Shown here one piece after another: positions 12,432-24,889 of a DNA stretch of 64,000 nt. Where the stretch lies: positions 62,001-126,000 of the forward strand of contig CAJNYU010004283.1 of the NCBI GenBank assembly GCA_905331475.1, in the 5' to 3' direction. The DNA is from Rotaria socialis (lineage: Eukaryota; Rotifera; Eurotatoria; Philodinida; Philodinidae). Positions within the stretch are counted from its first letter, which is position 1, and the number at the start of each line of letters is the position of its first letter. Both the position numbers and the translations under genes were made by a program. The notes below the pieces were generated by a model that did not search any database, was not told the origin of the DNA, and saw only the letters and a program-made list of their open reading frames with translations.

Positions 12432-13600
12432 GAATTTTTTATTATAAATATTCTTATTTTTTCAAATTTATCATTATGAAAATTTTTAGAAACAAAAATA
12501 ATAGTTGTAAGCTCGAACATCGAGTTTTATTGATTTTTAACTGATTTAAAAAATATCTATAAATAAACAAGCAGAAGACAATTAATTAGATCTCAACATC
12601 TTCATTTTTTTTTAAATTAAAAAGCCGTGATAATAGACAGTGGGTATGAAAATATTTTTATTTAAACAATAAATCAATTCTATTCAATAAAAGTTTAGAA
12701 AAAAAAATCAACTCAGCTATCAAGAATTTATAAACGAAACATAGTCGGCTATTAAAATTCTACAGGAGTACTTCTTAAAAAGCATCTATTTACAGGCACT
12801 TTAGGCAAACGAAGCAGTATGCACAGGGATGCATCGACAAAGAAAATGACGCTATAATGAATGGATGGAGAGCTTTCATTATAAATGCACTTTTACATTC
12901 AATCTTTTTTTTCAACCTTGAACTCCTACTATTCCATCTCGATTGAATAGAATAGTGATTGTAGTAAGTTGAATTATTCCGTGCTGCACGATCGCCATGT
13001 TCATAACAACCGATAGTAGATTGCTTGTTCGAAAATATTGAATCCTGTCAATATGAAACTTCTACAGGTTACTAGTCGATAAGATTTTATCCGACATGAA
13101 TTACACTAGGTAATAGTGAGTTTTTAAACTTTAAATTAAACACAAATTAAATACTAAATCATACTTCTTCGATATCAGTGTGCCGCTGTTATGCTTACAT
13201 TTTAAGTGGAGGTTAATTATGGCGGCTGTACTACCTGTTCAAAGACAAAATAAAGCCGTAGGAAATAAAAAGAAAACAAAAGAACACTTCTTTACACTGA
13301 ACAAACATGTACGTAAGCTATTTTACATAGAGAAATAGGTCAACGTATCAAACTTCAATGGCCTCAAATGGACTGAACTGATTTTGAAAAATTTTTCTTT
13401 AACTTGACTTCTTCTTCTCTGTTTATTCTATTAAAATTTTCACATCTGAGTAACAATTTTCAAAAGCAGCAATAACTTTTTCGTCTCTGTCTGCAAATGT
13501 AAAGATTTAGGGTTTTTCATTTTATTTATTCAATATTGAGATTCACATATTAGTTTGTTTGTTCTTTCATTACAACAACAACAAAAAAAACAGTGTCGAA
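12432..13600. other. Intergenic between OPLAH and the elongase gene
   Basis: Convergent 3' ends border this interval. It is AT-rich. The only coding-like segment is the short candidate exon at 13219-13318, listed separately. Confidence 0.4.
13219..13318 (+). CDS. Isolated candidate first exon, unknown product
   Basis: An ATG at 13219 opens a lysine-rich frame (MAAVLPVQRQNKAVGNKKKT and onward), followed at 13319 by a good donor GTACGTAAG. Read without splicing, the frame stops after about 39 codons. No matching downstream exon was found before the minus-strand elongase at 13601. It may be a small peptide, an exon remnant or chance. Confidence 0.25.
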
Positions 13601-14552
13601 CTATTCTGTTTTACCATTGGATTTTTTCGAAGGATCTTTCCGAAGATAACTATTATAAAAGAAATGGCCGAAAAGAATAAGATAAGAAGCATACAATAGT
13701 AACGATAATTTTATATTAATATCTGAAGTAGCACATTCATATCCACGTTGTTTAGAGTTTAATGCTGCAAGATTAACAAAACAACCAAAGACCATTTGAA
13801 CTAATTGTAGAATTGTAATGAATTTTTGAAGAAAACGAGGAACACGTACACGAGCGGCTCGTAATGCAAAATATCCGTACATAATAGAATGAACGACATA
13901 GTTCATTGATACAAACCAACGACCAGTTGAAACGAACATTGAATAGCTTGAAATTAATTTGAAAATAATCTTCAATATTTTTACTGGATAAAATAATTTA
14001 CCTGAAGAAACAATAGACAAGAACTGATGCATGATGATACCAATGAAGAAATATTAATTTTTGTCCTCGCAACACAATAAATAATGTATCCACAGTTTCA
14101 GGTAATTTTGATGCCATAAATAACCAAGTCCTAACCAACATTGAACAATATTTCCCTAGCAATATTGTAGTTTTAACTTACCAAAGTCCAGTGATCCCAT
14201 TTTTATAACTCGCATCACAGATCGAATATAAAAATCCATGATGTTGTAGAGCATAAATAAATTCCGGTACACATCGACATGCGCCCCAAACACTAAATAT
14301 CGTCAGCATCGCATTCCAAGTGATTAGTAGTGTTCTCAATTCGAATTTTTCTTTTCGTTTTATCATCCATTGTTGACCAATGAATATAGCAACGATGTAA
14401 AATAAAGTATAAACAATACTTAACCACCACCAATCGTACATTGTTTTTTCGACCCATTGAAATTTTTCTTGATCGAAAAATGCAAGTTCAAAGTCAAATA
14501 CCCATGGATGAATGACACCATTTGGATCTGTTACAGATGAATGTATCTTCAT
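13601..14552 (-). CDS. ELOVL6-like: ELOVL family fatty acid elongase (ELOVL3/6 type)
   Basis: Three exons on the minus strand, 14552-14182, 14130-14002 and 13946-13601, join in frame to 281 residues, a normal length for the family. The protein is a multi-pass ER membrane condensing enzyme (3-keto acyl-CoA synthase) of very-long-chain fatty acid elongation. Exon 2 encodes the [14 protein letters not shown] stretch and the catalytic histidine box LIFLHWYHH. Exon 3 carries [20 protein letters not shown], the second family signature, and [12 protein letters not shown]. The HWYHH box followed by [10 protein letters not shown] places it nearer ELOVL3/6 than ELOVL1/4/7, so saturated C12-C16 acyl-CoA is the probable substrate (inference). 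The C-terminus ends KKSNGKTE, lysine-rich as in ER-retained elongases. Introns are about 50 bp with GT-AG borders. Confidence 0.9.
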
Positions 14553-15848
14553 TTTACTTTACTTGATTCTTATGGTGACATGAATGAAAAAAAAAATTTT
14601 CATCTTGCTTCTTCTTTTCCATTCTCCCTGTTGACAGTTCTTGTCCTGCCGCCTACACTGTGCATCACAATTCAAGTCACAAAATATAACGATGGTGATT
14701 ATTTTTTGTTATTCTGTTCAAGAACATACACATTGTGAGGGCATATACGTCTATCGATTCAGTTGCGCGTGCACATCTTAGTATGTATTATTCGTAGAGA
14801 AATTATGCGCGTACAGCTACAGCTACACACAACTGTATCCGGATTAAGTACATGTACGAAATGTATATTGTAATGTTGAACAAATCCAATAGGATAGAAA
14901 GAAATGATACAGTTTTGATAAAAGTATGCCTTTTAAAATAATCTTATGTTAGGAGAGAAACACATAAATTGGCTGCATGCTTTCATGATAGAATTTCTCT
15001 CAAAGTCTGATTTCTATGCCAAGTTGAAAATAGGTTTTCTTGTTGTTTCTAAAATGTATGTATTCAGATTGTTTTCGAAGTGCATATAATACAAATTTGA
15101 AATCGATTCATAAGTTACAGCTTCGCTAATGAACTGTACAAGTTCGTACTGAAGATTTTGAATCCTATTCAACCAATTAAAAGATGGTAAAGGCATACGA
15201 CAAAATTTATTTATAGAGCATTCATATATAACTAATGTATTAATGCATCTGGCATAGATAGGAAGCAAAAAGCCCATCGACGAAAATACCATATGAATCT
15301 CTTCCAGGTGAATAAATTTGATAATTCGTTGAATTTTTCATTCTTTTTAAATACTTGTATGTAGCTAGTCCTTTGATGCCGATACTTCTTTCACGCAGTT
15401 CATATCATACTGAGTTTATTGCTTTCAATTCACTTGGCCTTCAAATTCACCTTTGCGTTTGTTCTCTAAAAGAACGGAGAAAAGAACGAGCGTCAATACA
15501 TTTGCAGCTGCTAATATTTGCTTTTGAATGAATAATATTAAATTGTTAAAAAAATATTTATAGATGACGTCAATAATTTTGCGGCCGTCTTTGTTACTTA
15601 TATTTTCGATTAATCAAAAACGACCTATCTATGTATTGCAATCGCTAAGAAATGTGTACAGCAGATTTTTCAACATCACTCATGTATTGCAATCGCACAT
15701 CATGTCAAACATTGAAGTATTGACACTAGCTGAGTTCCCAAAACAATCAAAATATTGTTTTAATTGGAACTCGTTGTTTGCTTCAGTTTCTTTCATAGTT
15801 TTTATTTACTAATTTAAAAAGAGGATTTTAATAACGGTGTTTATTTTT
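14553..15848. other. Intergenic, about 1.3 kb
   Basis: Upstream region of the elongase and downstream region of the APP1-type gene. Short open frames at 14541-14738, 15014-15292 and 15564-15812 show no domain, splice support or coding character. No repeat pair was recognised. Confidence 0.4.
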
Positions 15849-17123
15849 CTACGAAAATATTGCTCTTGGTGCTCGCGATAAATCAATTGGTATTTGTTTA
15901 GGATCATCGAATATCAACCATTTTTCTTTCGGTATACTTTGAAAAGTATTTAGAAAACGTTGATCACTCGGTGATTCACCTTTCACTGCTCGTATAAAAA
16001 TAGCTCGGATACGCTCAGGATACTCTTTTGTAATTGTCGCATAAGTTTCTGGATCTTTTTCTCCACTATCACCAACAAGAACAAAATCGCGAATTGTATT
16101 CGATAGAAAGAATCTTAAATAGCTAATTTTGTGATTAAATGTTGCTTCAGGATGAATAAAATCAAATAAAGTTCCAATGGCCCAGCCAAAATGTCTCATA
16201 TGAAATGAACCATCGGGAAAATTATTATCGTCGATAAATTCTTGTGTTAATGTATATAATTGATCAGGCATACCTGATAGATAATGAAATGTACAATTTT
16301 TATTGCTTTTTTGCCATTGCTGATATAGATCCGACATGCCTAAGAAATGAAAATAATTTCAAAATCAACTTCGTTCATGTTTACCTGGCACAGGTTTAAA
16401 AGGAAAAATAAATGTATTGGCAATAAGACGTATTTTATCAAAGACTTCAGAAATTTTAATTGTATCGTCAATATCACTAATAACTGAAATGCCATGTCTA
16501 GGCTCAATAAGTCGTATGATTCCTATTGATTTCGGATTATCATTACTCGTAGCTTCATAGTTAATCACATTATCACTTCCTTGTTCTTTTTTTAATTTTT
16601 GTACGTCCTGGTTTGTCATGTCAATTTGATCCAAAAATTGACCATACTTATCTGTACTCAATGACTTCTCATGGTCACCTATTAAAATTTTAATTAATTT
16701 ATTTGATTCATCAGAAACAAAAAATGTTCGCAGTCGATCATAATTAATTGATCCATTTATAGTTAATTTATCATTTTGATTTATTAGATTTCTAGTAAAT
16801 TTTGCCATCCATACATCTGCGCCAATTTCAAGCCAACTTTTTCGTACAGGATTTTCATATTTCCAACCATGAACTATGATTTTCCATGTATCATTATTGT
16901 TTAACGATTGAAATCCAATATCAGGAAAAAGAAGCATTTCATGTTGACGAAAATGACGATTATCGAAATTAAACTTATCAATAAATTTTCCTTTTATTAT
17001 ATCCCATAAGTGACGAACTCGATGTTGCTTTGAATGATGATGATGATGATGATCAAGATGCCGACTATCAATAGTACAAGCAAAAGCTAAGCATAAAACG
17101 AATAGAAACGAACGTGTAGCCAT
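15849..17123 (-). CDS. APP1-domain (HAD-like) phosphatase with signal peptide
   Basis: Two exons, 17123-16385 and 16339-15849, join in frame to 409 residues. The N-terminus is a clear signal peptide (MATRSFLFVLCLAFACTIDS), so the product is probably secreted or lumenal. Six histidines follow at residues 25-30. The C-terminal half is the APP1 catalytic domain (DUF2183). It has the HAD-type motif DIDDT at 217-221 within VISDIDDTIKISEVF, then SGMPDQLYTLTQEFI, and FVLVGDSGEKDPETYATI with the GDSGE acidic motif. In yeast APP1 this domain is a Mg2+-dependent phosphatidate phosphatase. Secreted animal homologues are less well characterised, so the substrate is inferred. Both aspartates of DxDxT are present, so activity is plausible. 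Confidence 0.88.
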
Positions 17124-18363
17124 GAATAATATACGAAAGGCAAATTTATGATATGGTGCAGTCGAAAAAGTAAAAAGAAGGAATAAGTCTATCGTATTTT
17201 TTATAACGGAGAAAGCATTGAGGGAATATGTAAATGGTTTTTTTTTGTAAATACTAGAAACAATAAACAGTAATGTATGTATGAATAAGCGTTAGTAGCA
17301 GTGAGTATTTCATATTGTTGGATCGAATGAATGAGTGTAATGAATGATTCTGCTAGTGCCATTGATTGATCGATATTAACTTATGTTTCGTCATGATATT
17401 TATGCGTCTCAATCAATTTATTTCTTAGAATATTTGTGATAGTCTTGATATTCTTTTACAAAATTTTATTTATCTCAGGTGTGACGAACGATCTCCAATA
17501 GAGCTGTAGTGAATTCTTTCATTAGTAAATGAGGATGAAAAACAAAGTTATACTTATGAATTCAATCCATAAATTTTACTGCTATTTAATTTGACATTTC
17601 CCTTAAAAGCTAATTATGTATTTAGAATTACTATATTACTAAATAACTTTAATTTACCAATATGGGATTATAGTTTACGTTGAATGATACAAGCGACGGC
17701 AGTGATACGTGCGCAAACCTGAATAAATATTATTTTTATTAGCCAGACTGTAGTCATGTGATATTTCCAAGCGAATTGGGTATTTAAAAATGATAAGAAA
17801 ACTTTTAATCGTAGGATGTACTTTTTAATTGTCTCACGTCATGCGATGAGCGTCTGATCGATGCTACGCAACTCCCTATGAGATCAAATTTTAAAAAAAG
17901 CAGCTCGTGTTCCTTACGAAATATCTTATTTTCAATGATGAAAGTACATACTATTGACATAAACACTAGCTGACTATTTTTGTCATGAAACAATGATATG
18001 AGATTGTTTTGACTTGATAAGTGTACTTCTTTATCAATAAGGTTTTTTCCATTAAAAAATACATAAGTACAATATTTATTTAAAAAGTGTTATGGGTCAT
18101 CAAACAAAAACAATTTTTGTTATGTATGAAACTCAGTCATCTTTCTAAATGAATTTCTATCATCGATAAATATGTTTTTTTAAATGAATATCTTCAAGAT
18201 TAATTAATGTTATAATCATAAATAGTTTATTTTAATAGAGAGGCAAACTAATTGAAGTAAAATGAAAGGTAAACTCAATGAAACGAGAGAGAGAGAGAGA
18301 GAGAGAGAGAAATGAGTGCAGTTCATGTTTATTGCACTTGGATGACGAATTCTGCATGATTGG
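17124..18363. other. Intergenic, about 1.2 kb, with a (GA)13 microsatellite
   Basis: AT-rich sequence. A perfect GA dinucleotide run lies at 18285-18310. No gene was recognised. A 62-codon minus-strand frame at 17805-17993 shows no domain. Confidence 0.45.
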
Positions 18364-18620
18364 TTAACGAAGATGCATCGTCAAAAACTCTTCCCGTGTC
18401 TGATATCCGCTCCAAATACCTTTCGGTTTGGACTCAGTTATTTTTTTATATTGAATTTTCCATTCAGAAAATGACAACGAGCCATTTGAACCATTACTAG
18501 ACGATGAAGTACTGCTTGAATCGTTATCACTATTCGAAGATTAAGAGATAGACATTATTTTTATATGCAAAAAGTAAATAGAACTTGAATTTACTTGGAA
18601 TAAGAGTCAGTGTCAGACAT
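18364..18620 (-). CDS. Small serine-rich protein of unknown function (63 aa, two exons)
   Basis: Exon 1 (18620-18595) encodes MSDTDSYS plus two bases. A GTAAAT donor and a TAG acceptor remove 65 bp. Exon 2 (18529-18364) continues in frame to a TAA, giving 63 residues. The N-terminal half is acidic and serine-rich (SDND, then runs of Ser). The C-terminal half is ordered-looking: LSFSEWKIQYKKITESKPKG then IWSGYQTREEFL. The composition shift, exact splice phase and tight ends argue that it is a real gene. I do not recognise the family. It was found by reading, because each exon is short. Confidence 0.55.
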
Positions 18621-19989
18621 GATCAATGAAGAAAAAGTCAGAGAATTGACCTTGACGAATTAAGTAATGAAAAAATTGAAAATTGAATTTGAAACAAGCG
18701 AGTGTTTAGTGTTGAAGATGCAAATCAATCTTTGAGAACGGCTTTACCAAGTGATGATGCCGGTTGCTATAGGAACGGGAAAGTAGAATTTATTATCTAT
18801 TCCAACTATCAAATATAAACTTACGTTTTTCCAAGTTTTACGAACTGGTTTAGCTATACGTTTGGAAATTAACATTCAGATTGACATACGATTTAATGAA
18901 GAAAGTCTAAGAAATATTGACAATTTATACTATCAATAAAAATAATTATTGCACAAGATAAAACAAATGCTTACAAATAACAACTTGTGATTCAGTTGGA
19001 AAAAAATGTTAAGACTGACTAATGCGAAAATAAAACACCTTACTTTTATATCGGCGAAAAAAAGAAAATGAAATGGCGAAAGCAAATAAATTTTAGTGCA
19101 AAAATATCGGAGGTGAAAGTTCGATATCATATCATACTGTCACTGTGTGATATCTTCTTAGCTGCTGTTTTTAATCTTATTCTTTAGTCGAATAAATAAT
19201 AACGAAAGAGAATTTTTTCAGCAAAGACATTAATAGCTAAACGTAGATTAATGAACACACTCGTACAACATTGCTAATTAAATTGCATGGTCACAAAAAC
19301 TGCTTGAATGAAAAATGAGAAGGTAAGTGTGATAAAATCGTTGATAAGAAGTTTTCTTCTTTTCTTTCACGACTGTCAGCGGATCTTGGCCTATGCTTAC
19401 ATTGATAAGATACAAGTGATAACTTAACTAAATCAATACTAACAACGTAAACAGTATTTCAAATAGATTCAGATTTTAAGAAAATCTAAAAATAATTAAT
19501 TTGTTTTTCATCGATACAAGTCAAACGGGTCTACGAAAATTGGTCGAAAATTTTGTAATAGAAGAGCCAAAGCTTTTTTTAAAGCAGCTCGAACATTGTA
19601 GTGTAAAGCTGAAACTAGCACTAATTGCATTATCATGTTAATATTAGAGGGAAATAGTGATTCGGACAAATAAATTAGGCATGCATAATAAACGAAAAGT
19701 AGTTTAGAACTTACGAAGAACACTTTCTAATTATTTTAGTAACGTTACCTGTTTTGAGAACACGGTGATCACCTCAACCACACCCACACCCACACCTTCA
19801 TTTCTACGTAGAGACGCAACCCTAGTTCATTCATAATACTCAGTTCAAATGTAGTATCAATGGCATACAGTCGAATCTATTTGATTATTTTCTATGAACA
19901 CCCACATGATTAATTATCATTCAACTATCGAATTAAACTTCTTAAATTTTACTCGTTCAATTAAAAGGAGAAAGCGTGAATAACTTTTT
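18621..19989. other. Intergenic, about 1.4 kb
   Basis: No supported gene. A short C-rich run at about 19777-19796 reads as three CCCACA units. Minus-strand frames at 18933-19130 and 19508-19723 have no domain and look like chance. Confidence 0.4.
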
Positions 19990-20581
19990 CTATTTATTTT
20001 CGATCCTCTTCTGTTGTATTCGTTTCAAAAATGCATCCCAATCTTCTTCGATAATGTCACTACTATCCGCATGGTTAATATCATTCATCGGTAACATTTG
20101 CATAACAATTAATAGTTGTTCATTATGAATGGTTATCAAGAGTTCATACGTTTTTGTTCGTAAACGAAGCGCTTGTATACTATCATCGGGATCTTTATTA
20201 CGAACAAGATGGCGAGCAAATGAACATAGAGGTGCTAAAACTGGAATCCAGTTTTTTAAAGTATCACAATCGTAAAGGATACGACCATCCATGGTTGCTA
20301 CAATGACACCGTGAACGTCGTTTCTGTTCGATAGACGTTTCAAGCAAGCTTCCATATCTTGACGTCTGATAAAACGAAACAACATAAGTAACTATTTGAA
20401 TGGTATTTGTACGATTTATTTACTTGATAACAGCATTGCGGTCAATATTTTCAATGTGATATGAACATGATTGAATAAAATTCGTAGCAGATATATCTTT
20501 TTGATCCTTAATAAGTAGATTGCTCAATATTGTTGAAGATTTGCCTGGTCCAGTTAAAGATGAATTTGTACTTCGCTGCAT
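19990..20581 (-). CDS. DYNLRB-like: Roadblock/LC7-type dynein light chain with N-terminal extension
   Basis: Exons 20581-20424 and 20365-19990 join in frame to 177 residues. Exon 2 encodes a complete roadblock domain: RRQDMEACLKRLSNR, VHGVIVATMDGRILYDCD, LVRNKDPDDSIQALRLRTKT and YELLITIHNEQLLIVMQML. This aligns with animal DYNLRB1/2, including the DP and LRLRTK positions. The family links cargo and intermediate chains in cytoplasmic and axonemal dynein. The usual protein is about 96 residues. Here there are about 50 extra N-terminal residues (MQRSTNSSLTGPGKSSTILS and onward) and about 30 C-terminal ones with an acidic patch. A ciliary dynein role is possible but not shown by the sequence. Confidence 0.85.
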
Positions 20582-21069
20582 TAGATTTTATTCTTTTGTT
20601 AACAAATGTCGATTCTCTATGGTTTCTACTGAACTTAATTAAGTGGTTTTGTTCTTCAATGAATTCTTTTCATAGAATAGAAAAAAAGACAACAACTATT
20701 CTATGAACTGTCTCGTTTGTTGAAAGTATAATCGATAAATGATCAGTCACGATATTCATATACTTTTGTATTTAAGAATAAAATAACATTACAGAACAGA
20801 CAAAAGAAATCATACATGCTTGTCGATGAACTTCAGCTGCATCCAATCGTGGTAGAAATATTTTACTCAAATTTCGAATTATTCACTTTTTAAAAATAGA
20901 ATTCAAACTAGAAAATAAAATAATGAAGAGCATCAGATTTATCTTATCTGTTGCACGACACATGACAGTTTTTTGTTTTATATATTAGAGTAAGTATTAA
21001 GTAAAGATGAATATGCGTTTGTCTTCAGTGCAAAAAAAAAGACGGAATAAAGTTGTCCGATAAAGATAG
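20582..21069. other. Intergenic, about 490 bp
   Basis: Upstream of the roadblock gene and downstream of the CRAL-TRIO gene, both on the minus strand. No coding signal was seen. Confidence 0.4.
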
Positions 21070-22579
21070 CTAACTATCATCTGCAGTACCACCCATTTGT
21101 TTTGATAATTGATCAGGCGCAATAAAATCCATAATTGATTTAGCATCAGCAAACTTAACAAATCGATCAGCTTCACTCGACATCCACGTACGAATTAATC
21201 GCCAAACCGCTAAAGAAAAGCAAAGTTGCCTCCCAAAAAATGAATAAAAGAAACGAATGATCACCTGATAGAAGGAAGGGCATTTTATACATAAGAAGAT
21301 ATGCTTAAAAAGAAAAATTCATCATTCAAATTCATCGTAATCAAACGAATTTTCTAGAAATATACCCAATAAACCTGGATAAAGGGTTTGCATACTGGAA
21401 ATGATAAATTTAACCAAATCATAATCCTAAAAGGAAATGAAACAAAAAGCATTGGTCTTTCAATGATGTCTCTTAAATTAGTCCCTAATTGATTTTTACT
21501 GTCTTCAGTAATGTTAGCGAGTCAATGTGGTACGAATGCAACTATTGCTACTGAACCGCCCACTACTCCTATTATTCGGGAAAATGATCATAAGATAGAA
21601 GTCTCTCGCTTTTAGTATATTGCAAGGCTAAACAATTTGATAAGCTTCTCTTTTGCTCAGATGTCATAGAATGAAGCATCACGAACACGTAGTATCAGCA
21701 ATTATGATTATATGAATTTCTAGATTAGAGAATAGCTTGCAACTGAATAATATACTCTCTCATTTAATATCGTTTCTAATTGATCTTGGGTGAATCGGAC
21801 TCAAATTAATGAATCAAAACGATGTGCAACCAATTAAGATAACAATTTAACTTACAATGTGACCAATACCAGCTTCACTCATATCAAAAAGAATAACAAT
21901 TCTTTGGCCAGGAGTTTCTCGTTGATGTTTTTCAAAATGATACGTAATAAAACGTTTAATTGCTTCATTGTCTTCCTGTCCTTTATGGAGACTACGTACA
22001 ACAAAATGCACTAATAGTGATAATAAAAAAGCATGGATATTAAATTAGATAAAAATTTTTAATCTTTACATATTGGATGGTTAAATTTATCATGATTTTT
22101 AAAGTAAATAGCGTGCCGATCAAAATAATCAGCAGGAAATTCATTCGTTGAAATATCTATAATCAAATTTGCATTGAAAGTTTTCATCTAAATAAAGATT
22201 TAGTTCTACCATAAACATTGTGTCGTTTACGCCAACTGAATGATCCATCGAAACAATGTAGTGCTCGATCTTCATTAAACGTTGTATCGAATTGGCCATG
22301 TTGTATAAACATTAAAGTATATGCATCGTCTGTATTAAAACGTTCAAGATCTCTAATATCATATAATTGACCTTCAGATATGTTTTCTATACAAAAAAAA
22401 AACAAACATAATTAAATTAAGATATGAGGAAACAAAATTGAACTAAGTTACTTTCAAAATGTTTATGGACTAATTTACGGAATTCTTCGACCTAAACAAC
22501 GAAGAACTAAAATAAATTCTGAAAATGATTTGAAATTTACTGTTAGCAATGTTTGAAACTGCGGAATTGATGAAGCCAT
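21070..22579 (-). CDS. CRAL-TRIO domain protein, MOSPD2-like lipid-binding half
   Basis: The start ATG is at 22579 (MASSIPQFQTLLT, then VEEFRKLVHKHFE after a short intron). Successive minus-strand exons encode the CRAL-TRIO N part around 22.2-22.4 kb (LYDIRDLERFNTDDAYTLMF) and the lipid-pocket part (ISTNEFPADYFDRHAIYFKN near 22.1 kb). They continue with VVRSLHKGQEDNEAIKRF and PGQRIVILFDMSEAGIGHI (21.9-22.0 kb), DYDLVKFIISSMQTLYPGLL (21.4 kb), then AVWRLIRTWMSSEADRFVKF and MDFIAPDQLSKQMGGTADDS ending at a TGA/TAG-type stop near 21070. The ending matches the SEC14-like fold terminus (Pro, Leu, GG). The order and the RLI..W motif resemble the CRAL-TRIO half of MOSPD2, but no MSP domain or transmembrane segment follows. 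Probable small hydrophobic ligand carrier; the ligand is unknown. Confidence 0.8.
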
Positions 22580-24140
22580 GTGTTACAACAAAACAAAAAG
22601 AATGTAAATATATTCAAAATGATATATATTATTTTATCTAGTAAAACAAAGCAAAACAGAAAATATGAAGTAAAGGTACGTCACCAATGAATCGCGTACA
22701 AGAAATACTGTTCACGTATTTATAAATACAGATACATGTGCGTCAATCGAATGAAGGTAGATATTACAATAGAAACAAAGGATACGAACAGCATTGGCAA
22801 GGTTTTTGTAGCGTATTCGTTTCTACTAATCGATGATACGTTCTTTGTCATATGTGTGCAATATTAAACTGCGCCATTATCTCATGCTATTTATATTTTA
22901 CCATACAAAAGATAGTTCGTGGATTCATTGGTACCCTTATATAATAACTGATTGCGAAGAATTTGTTATTTTTGTCTCACTTATCCTAAATGCAGATGGG
23001 ATGAAAAATATTCATTATCATCTTTTTAAATACGAACATATTGATACTGATCGTAGCTGATAAACAATAGTCCAGATTATAGGACACTTACAATAAGAGG
23101 TAATAAAACCTTGATGATTTCAAATACCATTGAAAGACAATGCAAATACATATCATCATTACGATTCTAATCCAAATTGTCGCTTTCTTTCATGAAAATA
23201 GTTTTATTGGCCTATCAATCGTGGAGTTCGGATTCAGAAACTCGTTCATTTCATGAGTAGTATTTGTCACGTGTGTCCCTCTTGAATACTCTTCAGTTTT
23301 CATATTTTTGCTTAAAAATTAAAAAAAGAGTTATACAATCCGTACTTAGCAATTATCTTTTGAAGTTCTCAAACTTTGAAAGAGAGAAAATACGATTCGC
23401 ATCACTATTGGTAGTGATTAACTAGCGAATCACCAGGACAATATATTCGCGAAACGACAGAGGGCAGGTTACACATTGGTTGTAGTACGAAGGCTGCTAT
23501 ATAGCATCCGTTTGGGAGAACGATTTCATTTATTTTTCTTCAACTCCCTTCCGGAAAATTGGACGCGACTTCGACTCGTCACTAAAATATTACCCGAGTC
23601 AAACTGCCAGATATTAAGTTCTGACAAGATTGAGCCTTTAAACTTACATGACCTTGTGAGATCTTGCTCTCTTGAAAGATCACACTATAACATTATGAAA
23701 ATCTTTGTGTGGCCATAAGATCTTGCTTCTGAATTTTCAACGTGAACAGAGATTAGAAAAACAATCGCAACGACCGATAAATGCCCACAGGGTGATATTT
23801 TGCACCCTGTCCGGTCCTCTGATCAGGACAGGGCAGGGTACCCTGCTGAATTAAAATAATGTTTGTGCTGTAATTTTAAATATATTTCAAAACAAAAATG
23901 CATTTTCCTCATTGTAGCATAGAACATTTTTTATTTTAGAGCCAGTCCAGATAAACCACGATCGACCCTGCTCAATCAACGGTGCTCGATTTAACTAATA
24001 CTTTTATGCATGATAGAGACAAGTGTTTGATGAATTCATGGAAAAACTTTTTCAACAAAAATCTTGTTCCATCCTTGCGGTATAAATATTTTCTGAGACT
24101 TAAATCTTTTTACAGATGCATTCATTTTGCTTGAAATTTT
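22580..24140. other. Intergenic, about 1.55 kb, with CAGGG-rich hairpin
   Basis: No gene is supported. At 23785-23855 there is a CAGGG-rich patch with self-complementary parts (CAGGGTGATATTTTGCACCCTG is one arm pair). A comparable patch lies at 25435-25510, on the other side of the MULE-like element. Frames at 22833-23060 and 23476-23718 show no domain. Confidence 0.4.
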
Positions 24141-24342
24141 GGTTAACCCTACTTTGGTCGAATGTAAAAATGTCGAAAGGTAAAAATTTCGACTGATAAT
24201 GTTAAAAAATTTCTTATTTTAGTTCTGTGCGCGTAAAAAAATAAAAATATTTTTTTGTTTAAAAAGTTTTATTTATCGAAGAAACGTTCGGAGCAAAATT
24301 TTTGTTTAAAAATGCGGAATGATGCTCGATGATAACTATTCT

Positions 24343-24766
24343 TCAGCCGTAGATTGGGTTTCTATATGTTTCTTTTTTGCTCCAACAACTAATGATAAAC
24401 CAGTAAGTAGATCTGATGAGTTGAATGACGTTTGAATTTGATTGATGATGATGATCACATTTACCTCCGTATAAATAAACATCATTTTCATCCGTGTGAA
24501 CTACCATTTGAGCATCCACTAACAATACAAATCCAATATTTTTTACGGGCCGTCTTCTTATTACATTTGTATAATTGTTCATTCATAACTAATAATGGGT
24601 GACCTTTATTTGATGTAATGAAGGATAAATTTTCATCTGCATCAAAACTTGAATCCGGAGAAATCGACATACTGTTTAGCAAAGCTTTACTGTTGAATAT
24701 TTTTTCTATAATCCTTACGACAAAGGCGTCTTTGTTAAATTTTAGCCGACAAAGACAGGAATTCAA
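24343..24766 (-). pseudogene. FLYWCH-type zinc finger fragment, frameshifted
   Basis: One frame (24766 downward) gives LSFITSNKGHPLLVMNEQLY, then KYWICIVSGCS, the first half of a FLYWCH finger with its aromatic residues and cysteine. The second half continues in another frame: VHTDENDVYLYGGKCDHHHQ, with the Cys and paired His. The change of frame lies near 24510-24540, with no intron signals around it, so a small indel has broken the gene. FLYWCH fingers bind DNA and are common in transposon-derived proteins. The location inside a TIR element supports that origin. Confidence 0.6.
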
Positions 24767-24889
24767 GTGCAGAAAGGAATGGGTAACGTAATCAACCAGT
24801 AACTATAATCATTATATAAATGTATCTACCAATCGTTTGATACAGCTATTTTCGTTGTTTTTATACTTAGAAAATTTTTCTTGTCGACA

